Positions 13,147 through 27,027 of a stretch of DNA of 64,000 bases are shown here, in pieces (position 1 is the first letter of the stretch; each line of letters starts with the position of its first letter). The DNA is from Paramecium sonneborni (taxonomy: Eukaryota > Ciliophora > Oligohymenophorea > Peniculida > Parameciidae), in assembly GCA_905182985.1 (NCBI GenBank), contig CAJJDN010000015.1, forward strand, positions 62,001 through 126,000, read 5' to 3'. Both the position numbers and the translations under genes were made by a program. The notes beneath the pieces were generated by a model that ran no database searches, had not been told where the DNA came from, and saw only the letters and a list, made by a program, of their open reading frames with translations.

Positions 13147-16100
13147 ATGGACCTTCCTCCTATAACAATTTTGAAAAACTAATAATAATTAGGAGTTGAT
13201 AATTTAGTATCACAAACACATATATTCAATCCCTAAATACAAAATCCAGAAAGTACTAAACCACCAAAGTATTTTATTTTTGTTATAAAAGGCGAAACTT
13301 CAATTTAAAAGTTGGTGACATAATTTATTTAAAGTCTTATCTGACAGATGATTATAAAGGAGTTATTTCTGGAGATGGAATAGCAAGCAATAAATTAGAA
13401 TGCATCTAAATTTTAGGAAGAAATCAACAATTTGTGGATCAATCTAATAAAAGCTTACAATATAAGGTTGGCAGCTTGACGTTTTAAAAAAGCTTATTTT
13501 AAGTTATTACAGGCAAAAAATATCATTATTAAAACTTTTTAGAATAAGAACGCTCTAGATCCATAGATGATATTAGAGAATAGGCAATAAACGAAGCTGT
13601 TGATTTAGATTAATGCTAATTTGATTATGAAAGAATTATAAACGAACTTGAAGAAAAGGCTAATGAAGAAATTATTGAAAACAAACGTTTTTATTAACTT
13701 GCATATGGATCAAATATAGTTTATGGCTAAGAGATTCAATTTAAACATATCTATTCAAAATGTATTCTTTCTTTTAATAGTAAAACTCTTGCTAAAGAAA
13801 ATTGTTGCAGAGAGTTATCTTTGGAAGAAATACCCAATTTAAATTCAAATTTTAGAATTTTATCTATGAATCAAGTTAAAAACGCAGGAGAACCTATTTT
13901 ATACGGTGATTAAATAATTATTCAAAATTCAAGTTAACATAAATGGTTTCTTAATATTTAAAAACCCACTTAGATATATGATAAAAAAGATGGTTTAGAA
14001 GTGAATTGTGCTTAAATAGGATTTCCTTTAAAAATTGCTAGTTATATAGATTATAAAACTGAATAAGATTTGAAAGAATAATCTATAAAATAAAAAATTC
14101 TTTTAAGTGGGGATGTTCTTACAATCAAAAATAGATATTTGGGTGGTTATCTTTCAATTCGAAGATAACTTAGGGTAACTGAAGGACTTGATAAAAAAGA
14201 AGTTTTTATACGAAATTATGAAACTAATATAACGTACATAAAAAATTAATTTTACTTTAATGTAGAGTAAGTGAGAAATGAAAAAATTGATTATATGTAT
14301 TAATTGTTTGTTGATTCATCAGAAAATGCAGAAGAAAATTTAAATAATTTATGGTAAGTTTAACATGTTGATAGTTTAACCTTTTCAAAACCAAATTATG
14401 AAAGTGTTTTCTTAATAAAACATGTATGTACAGGATTATTTTTGGAAATTTCTCATCATGCTGTTGGTTTAACATATGATGGATTAAGATAAGAATGTTA
14501 GTTTCATTTGAGAGCTAAAAAGACATTAGAAGATTAAATTTTATTAAGTGAAGCTTATAAATTATAATCAGTTTTGAATATTTAAATGGATGGTTTTGTA
14601 ACATAAGAAAATTTAATAATTGTTTGTTTAGATGATAGAGTAACAGCATAAAGGAAAAGCTAAAAATAAAATATAGAAAGAACATCATTTTTATTGAAAT
14701 TAGCCTCACCAGAATCAACTAAAACGGCATTTAGAATTAATTCTTTATAAGAATATTTAATATAATTCTATATTTTTTTATAAGATTGGGGAGTAATTAA
14801 GACATCAACTTAAGGTTTAGATGATATCAGAACTTATGATTATTTCGAAGCCTTTAATAATTAGAAAATATTATATGATGAAATTTTATAATTATTTTAA
14901 ACTTTGGAAAATTTAAAAATGTATTTAACTAACGATGGTTAGGCATAGACAACTGAATAAAAATAATTTAAACAAAAATCTTTAATGGATAATGATATTA
15001 TTAACTTACTTTTTGCTATTCAACGATTATGCAATTTTATGATATTTGGAAGTTTGATTAATAATAACTCCTAAGTCATTGATAAAACACCTTAAAAAAT
15101 TGCTAAAATGAAACTTGACCCTTCTCATTTATCATCATAAAGATTTAATTGTATTTAAGAAATATATGACGTTCTAACTTTGTGCGTTTAAAAAAATTCA
15201 GATACTAGTAATTATGTTTTGACATTAAATATGAATAAAGAAAGTATATTAGATTTTTTATTGTAATAATTAAAACATTAACGAAAACACATCTCAAATC
15301 TTATAAAAGAAAGTGTTAGATATACAGATATGAGTGAATCTAAAGAGAATATTAAAAAATGGGTTAATTAATTAGAAGATCTAACTTAAGATAATATTGA
15401 AGATTAGACTCTCTTTATAGAAATCTTAAGTCTAATTATGATAGACCCATATGAGAATCCTAATAAAATATGTTAAAATGCATGTAGAAGATTACTATTC
15501 GGAACAAAATCTCAATAAGAATAATAATCGCCTTTTCATAAAGCTTTAGTTGCTTTAGATATATAAGAAGATAATACTAATTATTATCCATTAATTTAAT
15601 TTTATCCAAAAAGATAAAAAGGATTGTAAATGCAATAAGCAAATTAATTTGGATAGAATAATTAGATTTTTTGCTAACTTTATTTAAAATTTATTGATAA
15701 ATAAGCTAAAATTGCTTAAAGATTTTAGAGTAAGAGACCAAATTTAATTGATGTGGTGATTGATTTTTTTACTATTGAAACACTCAAAGAAAATTAATTG
15801 GTTAAATAGGAAGATGTTAAATTAGTGATTCCAATATTTTAGAAATATGAAAATTATCTAATGAATGTTATGGGTTTATATTCTTCATTATGTAAAGGAA
15901 GAAATTTAAAAAATAGAAAATTTTTAATGAAAAATTGCTTTTTAAATGAAAAATTCTTAGAAATCTGTTTAAAGCGTTAATAAAATGTTAAGTCTGAACT
16001 TAGATTCGAAAAAACTTTAATAGAGTTATTTTGTAATTTATACTTAGATATTGATCCATTAATTAAAGTTTCTTAAAATTATGATCCATTTCAAAATAAT

Positions 16101-19100
16101 ACTTATAAAATGCAATTAAATGTTATTTAAGTGATGATATTGATTAATTTAACATAGAGAATCCTTCAGGATTTTATTTTTATGAAAACAATGCTTCAAA
16201 ATCATTAAAAAGAAGTGATGATTATTAAAGTTTTCTTCATCAAAAAGAAGCTAAAGCAGAACATTAATAACTTAAACTTTATGCTACTAAAATGTTATCT
16301 AGGTAAAATGTAAATGATATCCGTTTGTATTATTTAGATCTATTTACAAATGAAGAATATCCAGAACATCTTATTTAAGAAGCAAGTTATGATATTTTTT
16401 AATCAAAAAAAGCTAGCTTGAATAAATCTAAATATGACTATTCTCGCCTTGCTTATTTATAATTACATTATTTTTTAGGATTACTGACTATAGTTAAAAA
16501 CAGTATAAATTTAGGATATAATTAATTGGACGAAAATTAGAAGATATTTTCAATATTACCAAATATATTTGTTGCATTAATTTTATAACAAATTCCTGAT
16601 ATGAGAATTCATAGATTTTCAGAAAATGAATCATTTATATATAACTTAAACAATTTAAAATAATCTGTTAACAATAACATTTGGGTTGTTACATTCTTAC
16701 CTACAGCTGAATAATTAATAGAGAAAAAAATGTCAAAATATAAAAATATTAATAAAGAATATAAAAGGATGAATCAATCATCAAAAATATATATGTAGTT
16801 TTAAAGAAATTGGATTCTATATTTGTTAATATGGACATAACAATACTGTAATGATGAAATATTAAAAACTTAAGTATATTTAGAAGCATTATCAATATTA
16901 AAAGTATTTGAAGAATTAAAATTAAATTTATAAATATTGCAATTTTTATTTAGTTCATCTTAATAGAATGAATCAAATCCTAGTTCTCCAAGTTTCAGAG
17001 ATTTGGATTAATTTGATTTTGATGAAGTTGTACATTAAGAAGTATAAATAAAAAAATCAAAAACTAATGCATCTAAATCTATATATAATATATTCAAAGA
17101 GCCTGATGGAAACAGTATTTGTGGATTATTATTTACTTGTCTACTAACATTAGGAAAAAGAACAAAATTAAATGAAGAATTATTACAAAGGATAATCTAA
17201 AGTTTCCATTCACCAAAATATTCAATTTAAGAAATAAATTAAGTAGAAATCATTGATAATTAATAAGAATTGAGATATTTTTCAATTATTAATGGAAATT
17301 CTAATAGTGTATAATTGATTAGTCCGAAAGAAGCAATATAATTATCTAAAAGAGCATTAAAATTTATAACAACCTAGAGTGACAATAATATAATTTAAAA
17401 GAGAGTTTTATCCTTTGAAAAATTAAAAGTATATTCAACTAAAATAATTGAATAATTTGAAATGTTTTTTAAACCTAATACATAGGATTTACAATATTTA
17501 AAGTCATTTTAAAATATATTGAGAAATGCAAGCGTTCATTTAGTATTCTTGAAATTTTTAGTAGATCCTGAATAAGTTTAGAGTTCAAACGACATAGTTT
17601 ATTTTTACAAGAGAATAGTACTCTTTTTGGAATATTTTATTATAGATAATGAGATAAATGTATAAATATTATAGGATAATGAGTATTTATTGAAAATTTT
17701 GGATATAATTTAAATACCTTAACCCTAAGCAGAAGACAAGTTTTATATTCCTATAAAGATCACAAGATTAATATTCAAATTGATTTCTTCAATCCCAGAA
17801 AACTAAGCTGATAACTTAATAATAAAAATATTTGAAAGAATTGACAAAATAGGAGATTAATTGATGCGTAGTTAAGAGTTTTATCTAAAGCAATATATTG
17901 TAGGAGAGAATGAGGAAGAGATAAAATTGATATAAAGAAAAGTAGATGTGAATGCTGTTGCAATTAGCAATTTAATTTAGTACTTTAAGATCTTGAAATC
18001 TTTAACAAAAACATTTGAAAAGCCCTAAAAGTAGGTTCCATTAAATAAGCATTTAATATTATCTAAAATTTTAAGAAATAAATTTTTAAAGATAGTTTTA
18101 GCTCCAGTTAATTATTATAAGAATATTTTGGTTCCAGAATTGGGAACTGAAGAGGGAGATATAAAAGATCCTTTACTTTATCATAGAATAAAGTTGCATT
18201 CAGAATTAATAATATTATTAACTGAATGTTGTTAATATTACAGATTAGGTATTTAAGAGATGTAAAGAATATTATTATATGAATAATTAAAGACTATATT
18301 ATTAGCAGCAAATAGTGAATATATTGTAAAGAGAGCATATCTATAATGCATATTTGAATTGTATATTAATTAAGTGAAAGAAGGACAGTTTGTTAATGAT
18401 TTAGTAGAAAGTGATGAAGTTAGAGATATATTATCAAGGATAATAATTCCTGAATTAGATTAAAAATAGATTTGTAAATATTTAGAAGGATTATCGAAAT
18501 TAATGAATTAAGATAGAAATATGAAAGTTATTTAGAGAGATTTGAGAGATTCAATTAAAAGGTAGAAATAAACATATTTTGAGAAGAAACTTTCATTTGA
18601 TTCACAATCTGTAAAAGAATTAGGAATTTTGAGAGATTCAAGTGAGTATTGGAAGTATTTGAGAAAAAATGGAATTTTTCATTTTTTAGTTTATACTTAT
18701 GATGAGATGAAAGATAGAATAGATCTAGAAAATCCAGAAAATTCAAATTTGTCTGATGAATTTGCAATAATTAAATAAAATGTTTAAAAAATTAAAGATA
18801 TATTTAATGTTCTTGAGAGAGATTTCAGAGTAAAAAAAGAAGATCTAGATTTGGATAATTATAGAGAATTAATAACTTAAATTGAAGAGGTTATTCCTTA
18901 AAGGAAAATAACAAAATTTGGTCAGAATTTTAGAATAGGTATAATTGAAGAAAAGAAAGCAAATAAATTAATTTTTGATTAATTTAATACTCTGAAAGAA
19001 GATTAAACAGGAGATAAGAAATTATAAGAATAAGAAAATGTATAAAGAATAGAAAATCTATTTAGGCGTAATTTTAAAGTATATCTAATTAGATATAAAG

Positions 19101-22100
19101 TTAATACTAATGAATTTAATGAATATATCGAAAATAAAGCACAAGAGTAAGATAGGTTATAATTGATTCTAGATACATGCAATAAATATAAAACATATAT
19201 TTAATAGAATGATATTAAAGAAATTTATAGAGTAAATGTAGAATAATTAAAAAGATAAGAATAAGTGAATAATAAAAATAAAACTATTTCAGATTGGGAT
19301 TTATTTAAGTAAGCTATGAATGATTTGTTTGAAATTAAAACAACCCAGAAATTCGCTATAAATTAATAAGTGTAAGCATATCAAAGATAACAAGAAGATT
19401 TAGAAAATCTTAAGTAACAATTTGAAATAGCTTATCGTAAGTAAATTGGAAAATAATATAAGAAATATGAAGGATAATTAGAAGGTTCTGAGGATTTATT
19501 ATCAGATGATATTTAAATAGAATTATTAATCAAAACATTAGAGAAATAAAATACTAATTTATTAAATGAGACTAATGTTTAAGACTTCTTGGAAAAAATA
19601 TAAGGAATATTTTTGAATAGAGAAATATATTTAATCAAATTATGTAAAATATTTTTGTAGTTGAAAAGACCAACTTAAGACGAAATTGATTCCCTTACTG
19701 AAGCAAAAGACGAAAAATTCAAAGAATATATTAGATAGAAATAGTAGATTTTTATAAAATATCAAAATGCTATGGTCAATAGTGATTTAGACATTTTAGC
19801 TTTAGGAATGTTGAATGAATCTGTTGATGATTAACATAAGATTGAAGCTTTATAATTCTTAATTTATTTACTGGATTANTAATTAAATAAAATGTTTAAA
19901 AAATTAAAGATATATTTAATGTTCTTGAGAGAGATTTCAGAGTAAAAAAAGAAGATCTAGATTTGGATAATTATAGAGAATTAATAACTTAAATTGAAGA
20001 GGTTATTCCTTAAAGGAAAATAACAAAATTTGGTCAGAATTTTAGAATAGGTATAATTGAAGAAAAGAAAGCAAATAAATTAATTTTTGATTAATTTAAT
20101 ACTCTGAAAGAAGATTAAACAGGAGATAAGAAATTATAAGAATAAGAAAATGTATAAAGAATAGAAAATCTATTTAGGCGTAATTTTAAAGTATATCTAA
20201 TTAGATATAAAGTTAATACTAATGAATTTAATGAATATATCGAAAATAAAGCACAAGAGTAAGATAGGTTATAATTGATTCTAGATACATGCAATAAATA
20301 TAAAACATATATTTAATAGAATGATATTAAAGAAATTTATAGAGTAAATGTAGAATAATTAAAAAGATAAGAATAAGTGAATAATAAAAATAAAACTATT
20401 TCAGATTGGGATTTATTTAAGTAAGCTATGAATGATTTGTTTGAAATTAAAACAACCCAGAAATTCGCTATAAATTAATAAGTGTAAGCATATCAAAGAT
20501 AACAAGAAGATTTAGAAAATCTTAAGTAACAATTTGAAATAGCTTATCGTAAGTAAATTGGAAAATAATATAAGAAATATGAAGGATAATTAGAAGGTTC
20601 TGAGGATTTATTATCAGATGATATTTAAATAGAATTATTAATCAAAACATTAGAGAAATAAAATACTAATTTATTAAATGAGACTAATGTTTAAGACTTC
20701 TTGGAAAAAATATAAGGAATATTTTTGAATAGAGAAATATATTTAATCAAATTATGTAAAATATTTTTGTAGTTGAAAAGACCAACTTAAGACGAAATTG
20801 ATTCCCTTACTGAAGCAAAAGACGAAAAATTCAAAGAATATATTAGATAGAAATAGTAGATTTTTATAAAATATCAAAATGCTATGGTCAATAGTGATTT
20901 AGACATTTTAGCTTTAGGAATGTTGAATGAATCTGTTGATGATTAACATAAGATTGAAGCTTTATAATTCTTAATTTATTTACTGGATTATGGAAATGAC
21001 TATGTTTAGAAAAAGTTCTATATTATACTTAAAAAGGATTAAGTAATTAAATCTAAATTTTTTGTTTTTCTTAGAGGCTTCTTTTTAACTGATGTTAATT
21101 CATAAATTTTATAATTAGAATAATGTGAAGGTAATAATAGTGAATATAAAATACTTTGTTTAAAAGTCTTAAAACTATTATAAGCTTTATGCGAAAATGT
21201 TAATGTTGATTTCTAGAAGTTCATTGTTCATTAATATGATGATGACTCATATTAAGCCAATATTAATATTGTTAATGAAGTTTCCAGTTTATTATCAGAT
21301 TTATTGGAAAAGGGATAGAGTGTATTTTATAAATTGTAGGAAATCTACAGACAAGCTTTAGAAAGTTTAGTTGAATTCTCAACAGGATTTGAAGAAAATA
21401 AAAAAGAATTATGTAAAAATACGCGTTTATTTTCCTTATTGAACTAGATTCTATTAAAAGAAGATTTCTTATAATTTAAATAATTGAATGAGGAAAATAA
21501 AAATATTATAAAAGATAATCTAATGAAATCACAGAATTAAGAAGAAGATCTTATTATAAATTTAAATTAAGATTAAATTGATTATCAAAACAGAAAATAT
21601 AACTCATATTAAACTCTTCAATCTTTCATCAAATTATTGTTGTTAATTACATAAGGAAAATATGATAGAACTTGTTTGAAATTCATCTTAGAAACTGTTG
21701 ATCTTACAATTCTTATAAGGATTTCAAGATCCATTTATTAAGATAGAATTAAACCAAAATAAAGAAATATTATATTAGATAATATTTGTGATGAATCTAA
21801 AACTGGAAAACATTAATATTGTACTAATAATCTATGCCATTTTGGATTAAGAACTGATGAAGATAATTTATTAATTTAAACAGGTTTTAATATTTTTATT
21901 ATTTGTTTAAAATTATCTGAGCATTTTCCAAAAAATTCTTAATTAGAAATCTTCTTATTTGATGAAAAACAAGATGATTAAGATGACTTTGTTGATTTAA
22001 ATGAACCATCATAGTAAGAAGATACATAATAAATTTATACTATTCCTTAATAAAAAATAGTACCAATATTTGTACAAAATCCAGAAGGAGAAGAAGAAAA

Positions 22101-23740
22101 TGCTTTACTTAGTAAGGATTTAAAATTAACGCAGCAAAATGAATTTTAATAAATTCTTCAAAATGTATAAAATGATGAAAATTTTAAATTTACTAGAAAA
22201 CAACCATTTTTTAAATTTTATAGGCAATTCACAGGAAGGATTGAAATATAAAATGAATAAGGAGAACTTGAAAAGATTTTCTTTTAAAAACCCTTTATTT
22301 GTAACTTTGTCACTCCTAACATAAAGTAACATTTAATTTACGAAATCAATAGAGAAACAGATGAAGACAGAATGTAAGGATTAATTGATTAAGCTGATTT
22401 CTATCAAGTTCAAATGATTCATTCGTAATAAATTAATAATAGTTTTATTATGCATTTTGGAGCAGTTTACTGGAGATTCTTAAAAGATTTATCATTTCTT
22501 TTATGTTTGGTTATTGTAATTCTCTTAATTTTCATGCATGATATAGTAGTAAATAGTAAATTAGGTTCAAATCAGATAGCCCCTGAATCTGAAACTAAAA
22601 TGCCTGGAGAAAATTTTGTTCGTTATCTTAATAATGTAATTCTTATTCATGTATTTAGATAATAACAATTATATAACTAATTTTGAATCTTATCATCGTT
22701 TTTTTCTGTGCAATAGAGAGATATCCAATTTCAATTACATATAATAGAGGTGAAACAAATGCAAAAAGAGTTTAGATTTTAAAAAAAGAAGCTGGATTCT
22801 CAATATCATGGTTAACAATGAGATATTACAGTATTATTGGATATTTTGAATCTGAATTCTAAGGATAAAAGGTTAATGAAAGCGTAATTAAAAAGCTTAT
22901 TCTCGTTACATTTTTAGATTTTGATAACTTTTACAATGTAAACTTGTTTTTTATTTAGATATGCATTTTTGGACTAACAGTGTATGCATTTTTTAATCCA
23001 TATATATATGCTGTACTATTGTTAGACATCATAAAACGATCAGAAGATCTATAGAATATCATCAAATCTATAACATCTAATGGTCGAAACTTAGCAATAT
23101 TCTCTTTTCTTGGTTTTATAGGCTTATTAATTTATGCTATAATCGCATTCTCAAACTTTGATTGGATGTTTAATGATGAAGATGGTGTTTATGGATAGAC
23201 ATTTATTTTAGCTGTTACATCAACAATTAATTTTGGTCTTCGTAGTGGCTTAGGAGATTCAATGAAAATATATCCAGAGCCATATGAAGATCCAACATTA
23301 TATTGGGGGAGATACTTCTTTGACTTCTCGTTTTTCATAATATTTAATATTTTATTCATCTAAATAATTTTTGGTATTATTTTAGATACTTTTGGTGAAT
23401 TAAGAGATGAAAGGTAAGCCTTAGTTAAAGAAATTGAGGGAAAATGTTTTGTTTGTAGTCTTGATAAAAATGATATTGAAACAAAGTAATTTCTAATCTT
23501 ATATTTAGTGGAACAAAAGGATGGCATTAACATATATATTTAGAACATAGTGTCTATCATATGCTATACTATATCATATATATCAAAAATAAAGATCCAA
23601 ATGATTGTAATGCCTTAGAAAAGTTTGTCAAAAAATCTATTGAAACTAAAGAAACTGCTTTTTTCCCATTTGGAAGAGCTTTATAAATTGAAAATTAAAA
23701 TGAAGAAGACCAAGAAACACTTGAATAAAGTGAATCATGA
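13147..23740 (+). CDS. IP3/ryanodine-receptor-type intracellular calcium-release channel
   Basis: A giant tetrameric-channel subunit, about 3,100 residues once the duplicated block is removed. The N-terminal ligand/MIR region shows NFNLKVGDIIYLKSYLTDD and later SGDVLTIKNRYLGGYLSIR. A long helical solenoid follows. The C-terminal pore region has hydrophobic segments (FLLCLVIVILLIFMHDIVV, IITIIQLILNLIIVFFCAIE, LAIFSFLGFIGLLIYAII), a selectivity-filter-like INFGLRSGLGD, the last helix FFIIFNILFIQIIFGIILD, then TFGELRDER and the family's CxxC...HxxxxH element (GKCFVCSLDKND, then WHQHIYLEH). An intron at 13269-13291 ends AAG and restores the MIR start. Related channels in Paramecium release calcium from alveolar or ER stores. 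The reading frame is broken in the assembly by a 1,111-bp exact duplication plus N at 18768-20990. Confidence 0.92.
18768..19878. repeat. First copy of a 1,111-bp exact direct duplication
   Basis: This block is repeated base for base at 19880-20990 with one N between. It lies inside the channel gene. Collapsing 19879-20990 restores a continuous reading frame (…FLIYLLDYGNDYVQKKF), so the second copy is almost certainly an uncollapsed contig overlap. Confidence 0.95.
19879..19879. other. Single N: scaffold join
   Basis: One undetermined base exactly between two identical blocks; marks an assembly join rather than a biological feature. Confidence 0.97.
19880..20990. repeat. Second copy of the 1,111-bp duplication (probable assembly artefact)
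   Basis: Identical to 18768-19878. The offset is 1,112 bp including the N, which is not a multiple of three, so as it stands it would frameshift the calcium-channel gene. Confidence 0.95.
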
Positions 23741-24090
23741 TAATACAACAAATTTAATTATAATTCCATTCAAAAAATAAATTATTAATTAACTCACAAT
23801 TAACTAATTTTTAAAATGAATTTTGGATAAATATTTTTAAACAATATGATTATTCAGAAAATATACTTTATTCTTAATTTTTATCAAATCTATTTATAAC
23901 AAATCTTATCTATTTTTAAATCTGAAAAAAAATCTCTCAAATCAATTAATTTACATTTAAATGAATAATTTACTTATTTTGTTGAATAAATTAAATTTCA
24001 TTATATTCAATCTAATATAAAAAGTAATTAAACATTATAAGTAAATTAGAATTATATTAAAAATTCATTTATTAAATTTAATTATCCAAA
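23741..24090. other. Intergenic
   Basis: About 350 bp of AT-rich sequence between the channel gene and the kinase gene, both on the plus strand. No gene seen; it presumably holds the kinase promoter. Confidence 0.5.
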
Positions 24091-25492
24091 ATGAATTCAC
24101 CTAACACACCTAATCAAATAATAAATAATTAATTTGCATTAAAGAAAAAATTATTAGCTGGATCATATGGTATCGTTTTTGAAGCTGAAGATTTATTCAA
24201 AAAATAGATGGTTGCCGTTAAAATTGAGAAAAAAGAAAAAAATACAACACTTGATCGTGAAATACATATTCTTACAAGATTATAAGGTACATAAGGAGTT
24301 CCAAAGTTAATATGGAGTGGAATAAATAATAATTCCACCAATGTTCTTGTTCAATAATTGCTAACAAAGGATATTGGTGTATATTTACAAGAATATCGAA
24401 AATTTTCATTAAAAACTGTTCTAATTATAACTGATTACTTATTACAAGTAATAAGAAGAATTCATAATAAATCAGTTGTTCATAGAGATTTAAAACCTGA
24501 AAATATCATGTATCATTAAAAACAAATCTATATTGTTGATTTTGGTATAAGCAAGCTCTATCGAGATAATAACTTAAAACATATGTAAAAATTTTGTATA
24601 AAAAAAATAGACAATTTAAAGAAGGTCGATCATTTGTAGGAACCACTAGATATGCTTCAATAGCAGCTCATAAAGGTTAGGAACTTGGAAGAAAGGACGA
24701 TCTTGAATCTTTGATTTATATAGATATTCTATTGTTAAAAGGGTTATATCAACTTATTTATTTAGAATAAAGAACTTTGCCATGGTAGAATATGTTAGGT
24801 TAAAATAACAAAGAAAGATAAAAATAAGTTGGTGAAAAGAAAATGAAAATGACTCCTACAGAAATTTGCGGTGATTTACCAATTGAATTTTAAAAGGCTT
24901 TAGAGTAATCATATATAATAATTCAAAGTTATATTAGATCTTTGTAATACTAAAGTGATCCAGATTATGATTATTTAATTTAACTATTCAGAAAATTAGC
25001 ATAATCTAGAAAAATTGAATATGACGATATTTATGACTGGACTTAATAGACAAAATAAACTACACCCGATAATTAACAATAAGAAATTGCTATTAAATAA
25101 ATTGCTTCTTTATAATAATTCGAAAGATCTCCTAGAACTATGTAAAATAAATGGTATTTATATATGATAATATAGCCAATCACTCAAGGTTGCTTCAACC
25201 TAAGATGTTTTTTAAGATAGAAAAAAATCTCTTTAGAATAACTTATAATTAAATTTTTAATAAAATCAACTAAATAGATCAATTTAAAATACATATGTGC
25301 TTAGTTAAATTGCAAATGATTATGATTCAAAATAAGACTATTTTTCTTAAGATGATGTTAGCGATACTCTATTCTAAAGATACACTTAATTAAAATCTCA
25401 AATCTTATAAATGTATTTCTTAACCCATATTTAGACATCATTTGTAAAATATAGAGAATCAAAATCCAAATAATAAAATATGTGCCAGTTGA
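24091..25492 (+). CDS. Casein kinase 1-like protein kinase
   Basis: A Ser/Thr kinase of the CK1 group. It shows a Gly-loop variant LLAGSYGIVFEAED, the catalytic Lys in MVAVKIE, the catalytic loop [23 protein letters not shown], and the CK1 signature VGTTRYASIAAHKGQELGRK followed by DDLESL. Intron 24585-24610 restores KHIQFKEG. Intron 24743-24772 (30 nt, acceptor AAG) restores LLLKGTLPWQ at exactly the family spacing. The C-terminal tail is Gln/Ser-rich and spliced, ending NPNNKICAS. CK1 kinases act broadly in trafficking, Wnt-like and ciliary pathways, and ciliates have many copies, so a specific role is not assignable. Only 48 bp separate it from the next gene. Confidence 0.9.
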
Positions 25493-25540
25493 TTTTATAA
25501 TATATTAAATACTAATAATTTCTAAATATTAATAATTTTA

Positions 25541-26917
25541 ATGTGTAATAATTATGATTATTAAAAGTTTCAATAAAAGATTGTTTGTTTTTAATAAGAA
25601 CTATCTGATGATGGTAAGAATAAATTAAAATTCTGTTATGATAACTACAAACAATTAAAATCACTAATTATACAATCGTAAAAATATTTTTCAAAATTTT
25701 AATTCTTGATTGAATTTTATGATCTTTTAGAATAATTTTAGAGAGATAAACAAATTTAAGATTATATGTAGTAATATTATTACTTACTTCCAATTATTTT
25801 TAATAATCAGATATATTCAGGAATTTTAGAAACATTATCATACTCATAATAAGAAGTTTAGGAACTGTTAATGCTGACCAAAAAATTAAGTAAGTTAGAT
25901 GAGAATTTAGAAACAAATAAAACTTTTATGGATCCATAAAATTTAAAACTAAAATCAATATTAAAAAGAATTTCAATAAATTCAAATAACTATTAAGAAA
26001 TTAGTTAAATCCCATTTTAACTTTGTTATTAGTACTTTTATTTATTTTACCTTAAATTTTAATAAAATGGCTTTGAAGTCTATTATTAGAATTATAGTAA
26101 ACTTAAATAATCCCTAAAAAAAATAAAAGAATTATTCAAATAAGAAAGAGTACTTTATAAACTAATGAATTTGAATATACAAAATTTAAGATCTTAGAAA
26201 ATACCAAACTGGGAACCTATTGAATTAAATATAGATCATAATAAAATTTATTTAGGTTTCAAAGAAAAAATGGCAGAGTTGTAATTTGATAATTAAGAAA
26301 TAGAATTTTTATCTTATTTTTCACTATTTTGTAAATCAATAACAAACCATAGTTTTGCAAAAAAGAATTATTTTTAATTACCACAAATATCTAATTCTAA
26401 GAACAATTAATTTTAAATAACTTCTTAAGGAGATGATTATTCAATTTCCTTCCAACTAAGAGACTTGATAAAAAATGAAATACTTTAATAATTTAAATAA
26501 AAGAATAGGGGTTTGATTGAAATTCAATTTTCAGAAAATTCTAAATATTACTTTGTACTTCAAACCTTCACTTTTTCAGTACATGAAGTAGTTATTAATT
26601 CTAATCTTTTAAATTTAGAAATTGACTTGAATTATTAAGAGGAAAGATATGTAAATGCAAAATTTTATTGTAATGATTAAAAGATTATTTTAATTTCTGA
26701 TTTGCAAATCAAGCTACAAAGTTTAAATGGATCAAATTTTTAGATAGATAAAATATTCTTAATATACAATATTTGTTTGTAAAATGAGATTTTGATTAAA
26801 AATACAGCTAACATTGATAAAAAGATTGAAATAATAGGATAATTAAGCATGAAAAGGTCCATTTTTATCTAGATTGATGAAATAAGTGCTTAATTATTGT
26901 AATTTTACATATTGTGA
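25541..26917 (+). CDS. Unrecognised protein, about 458 residues, no introns
   Basis: A single uninterrupted frame from MCNNYDYQKFQQKIVC to TGA. The N-terminal half is helical and Leu/Gln/Tyr-rich. The C-terminal half alternates hydrophobic and polar residues in a beta-like pattern (YYFVLQTFTFSVHEVV, KFYCNDQKIILISDLQ). No signal peptide or membrane segment. I cannot assign a family; the C-terminal half could be a beta-sandwich. It sits 48 bp after the CK1-like kinase and 110 bp before the next gene. Confidence 0.6.
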
Positions 26918-27027
26918 ATTATTTCTATATTATAAACTAAAATTAAATCAGTTTTAGTGGTTAATTTGATTTTATTTTACTTACTTAATAATATATAAAT
27001 TATCATAGTATAATAGGATAAGATAAA

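Noticed and set aside
18768..20990. Genuine tandem exon duplication in the channel gene
   Set aside because: Perfect identity including silent sites, an N exactly at the junction and a frame-breaking offset all point to assembly, not biology.
22126..22332. Overlapping short ORFs on both strands
   Set aside because: They lie within the calcium-channel gene and vanish when TAA/TAG are read as Gln in the channel frame.
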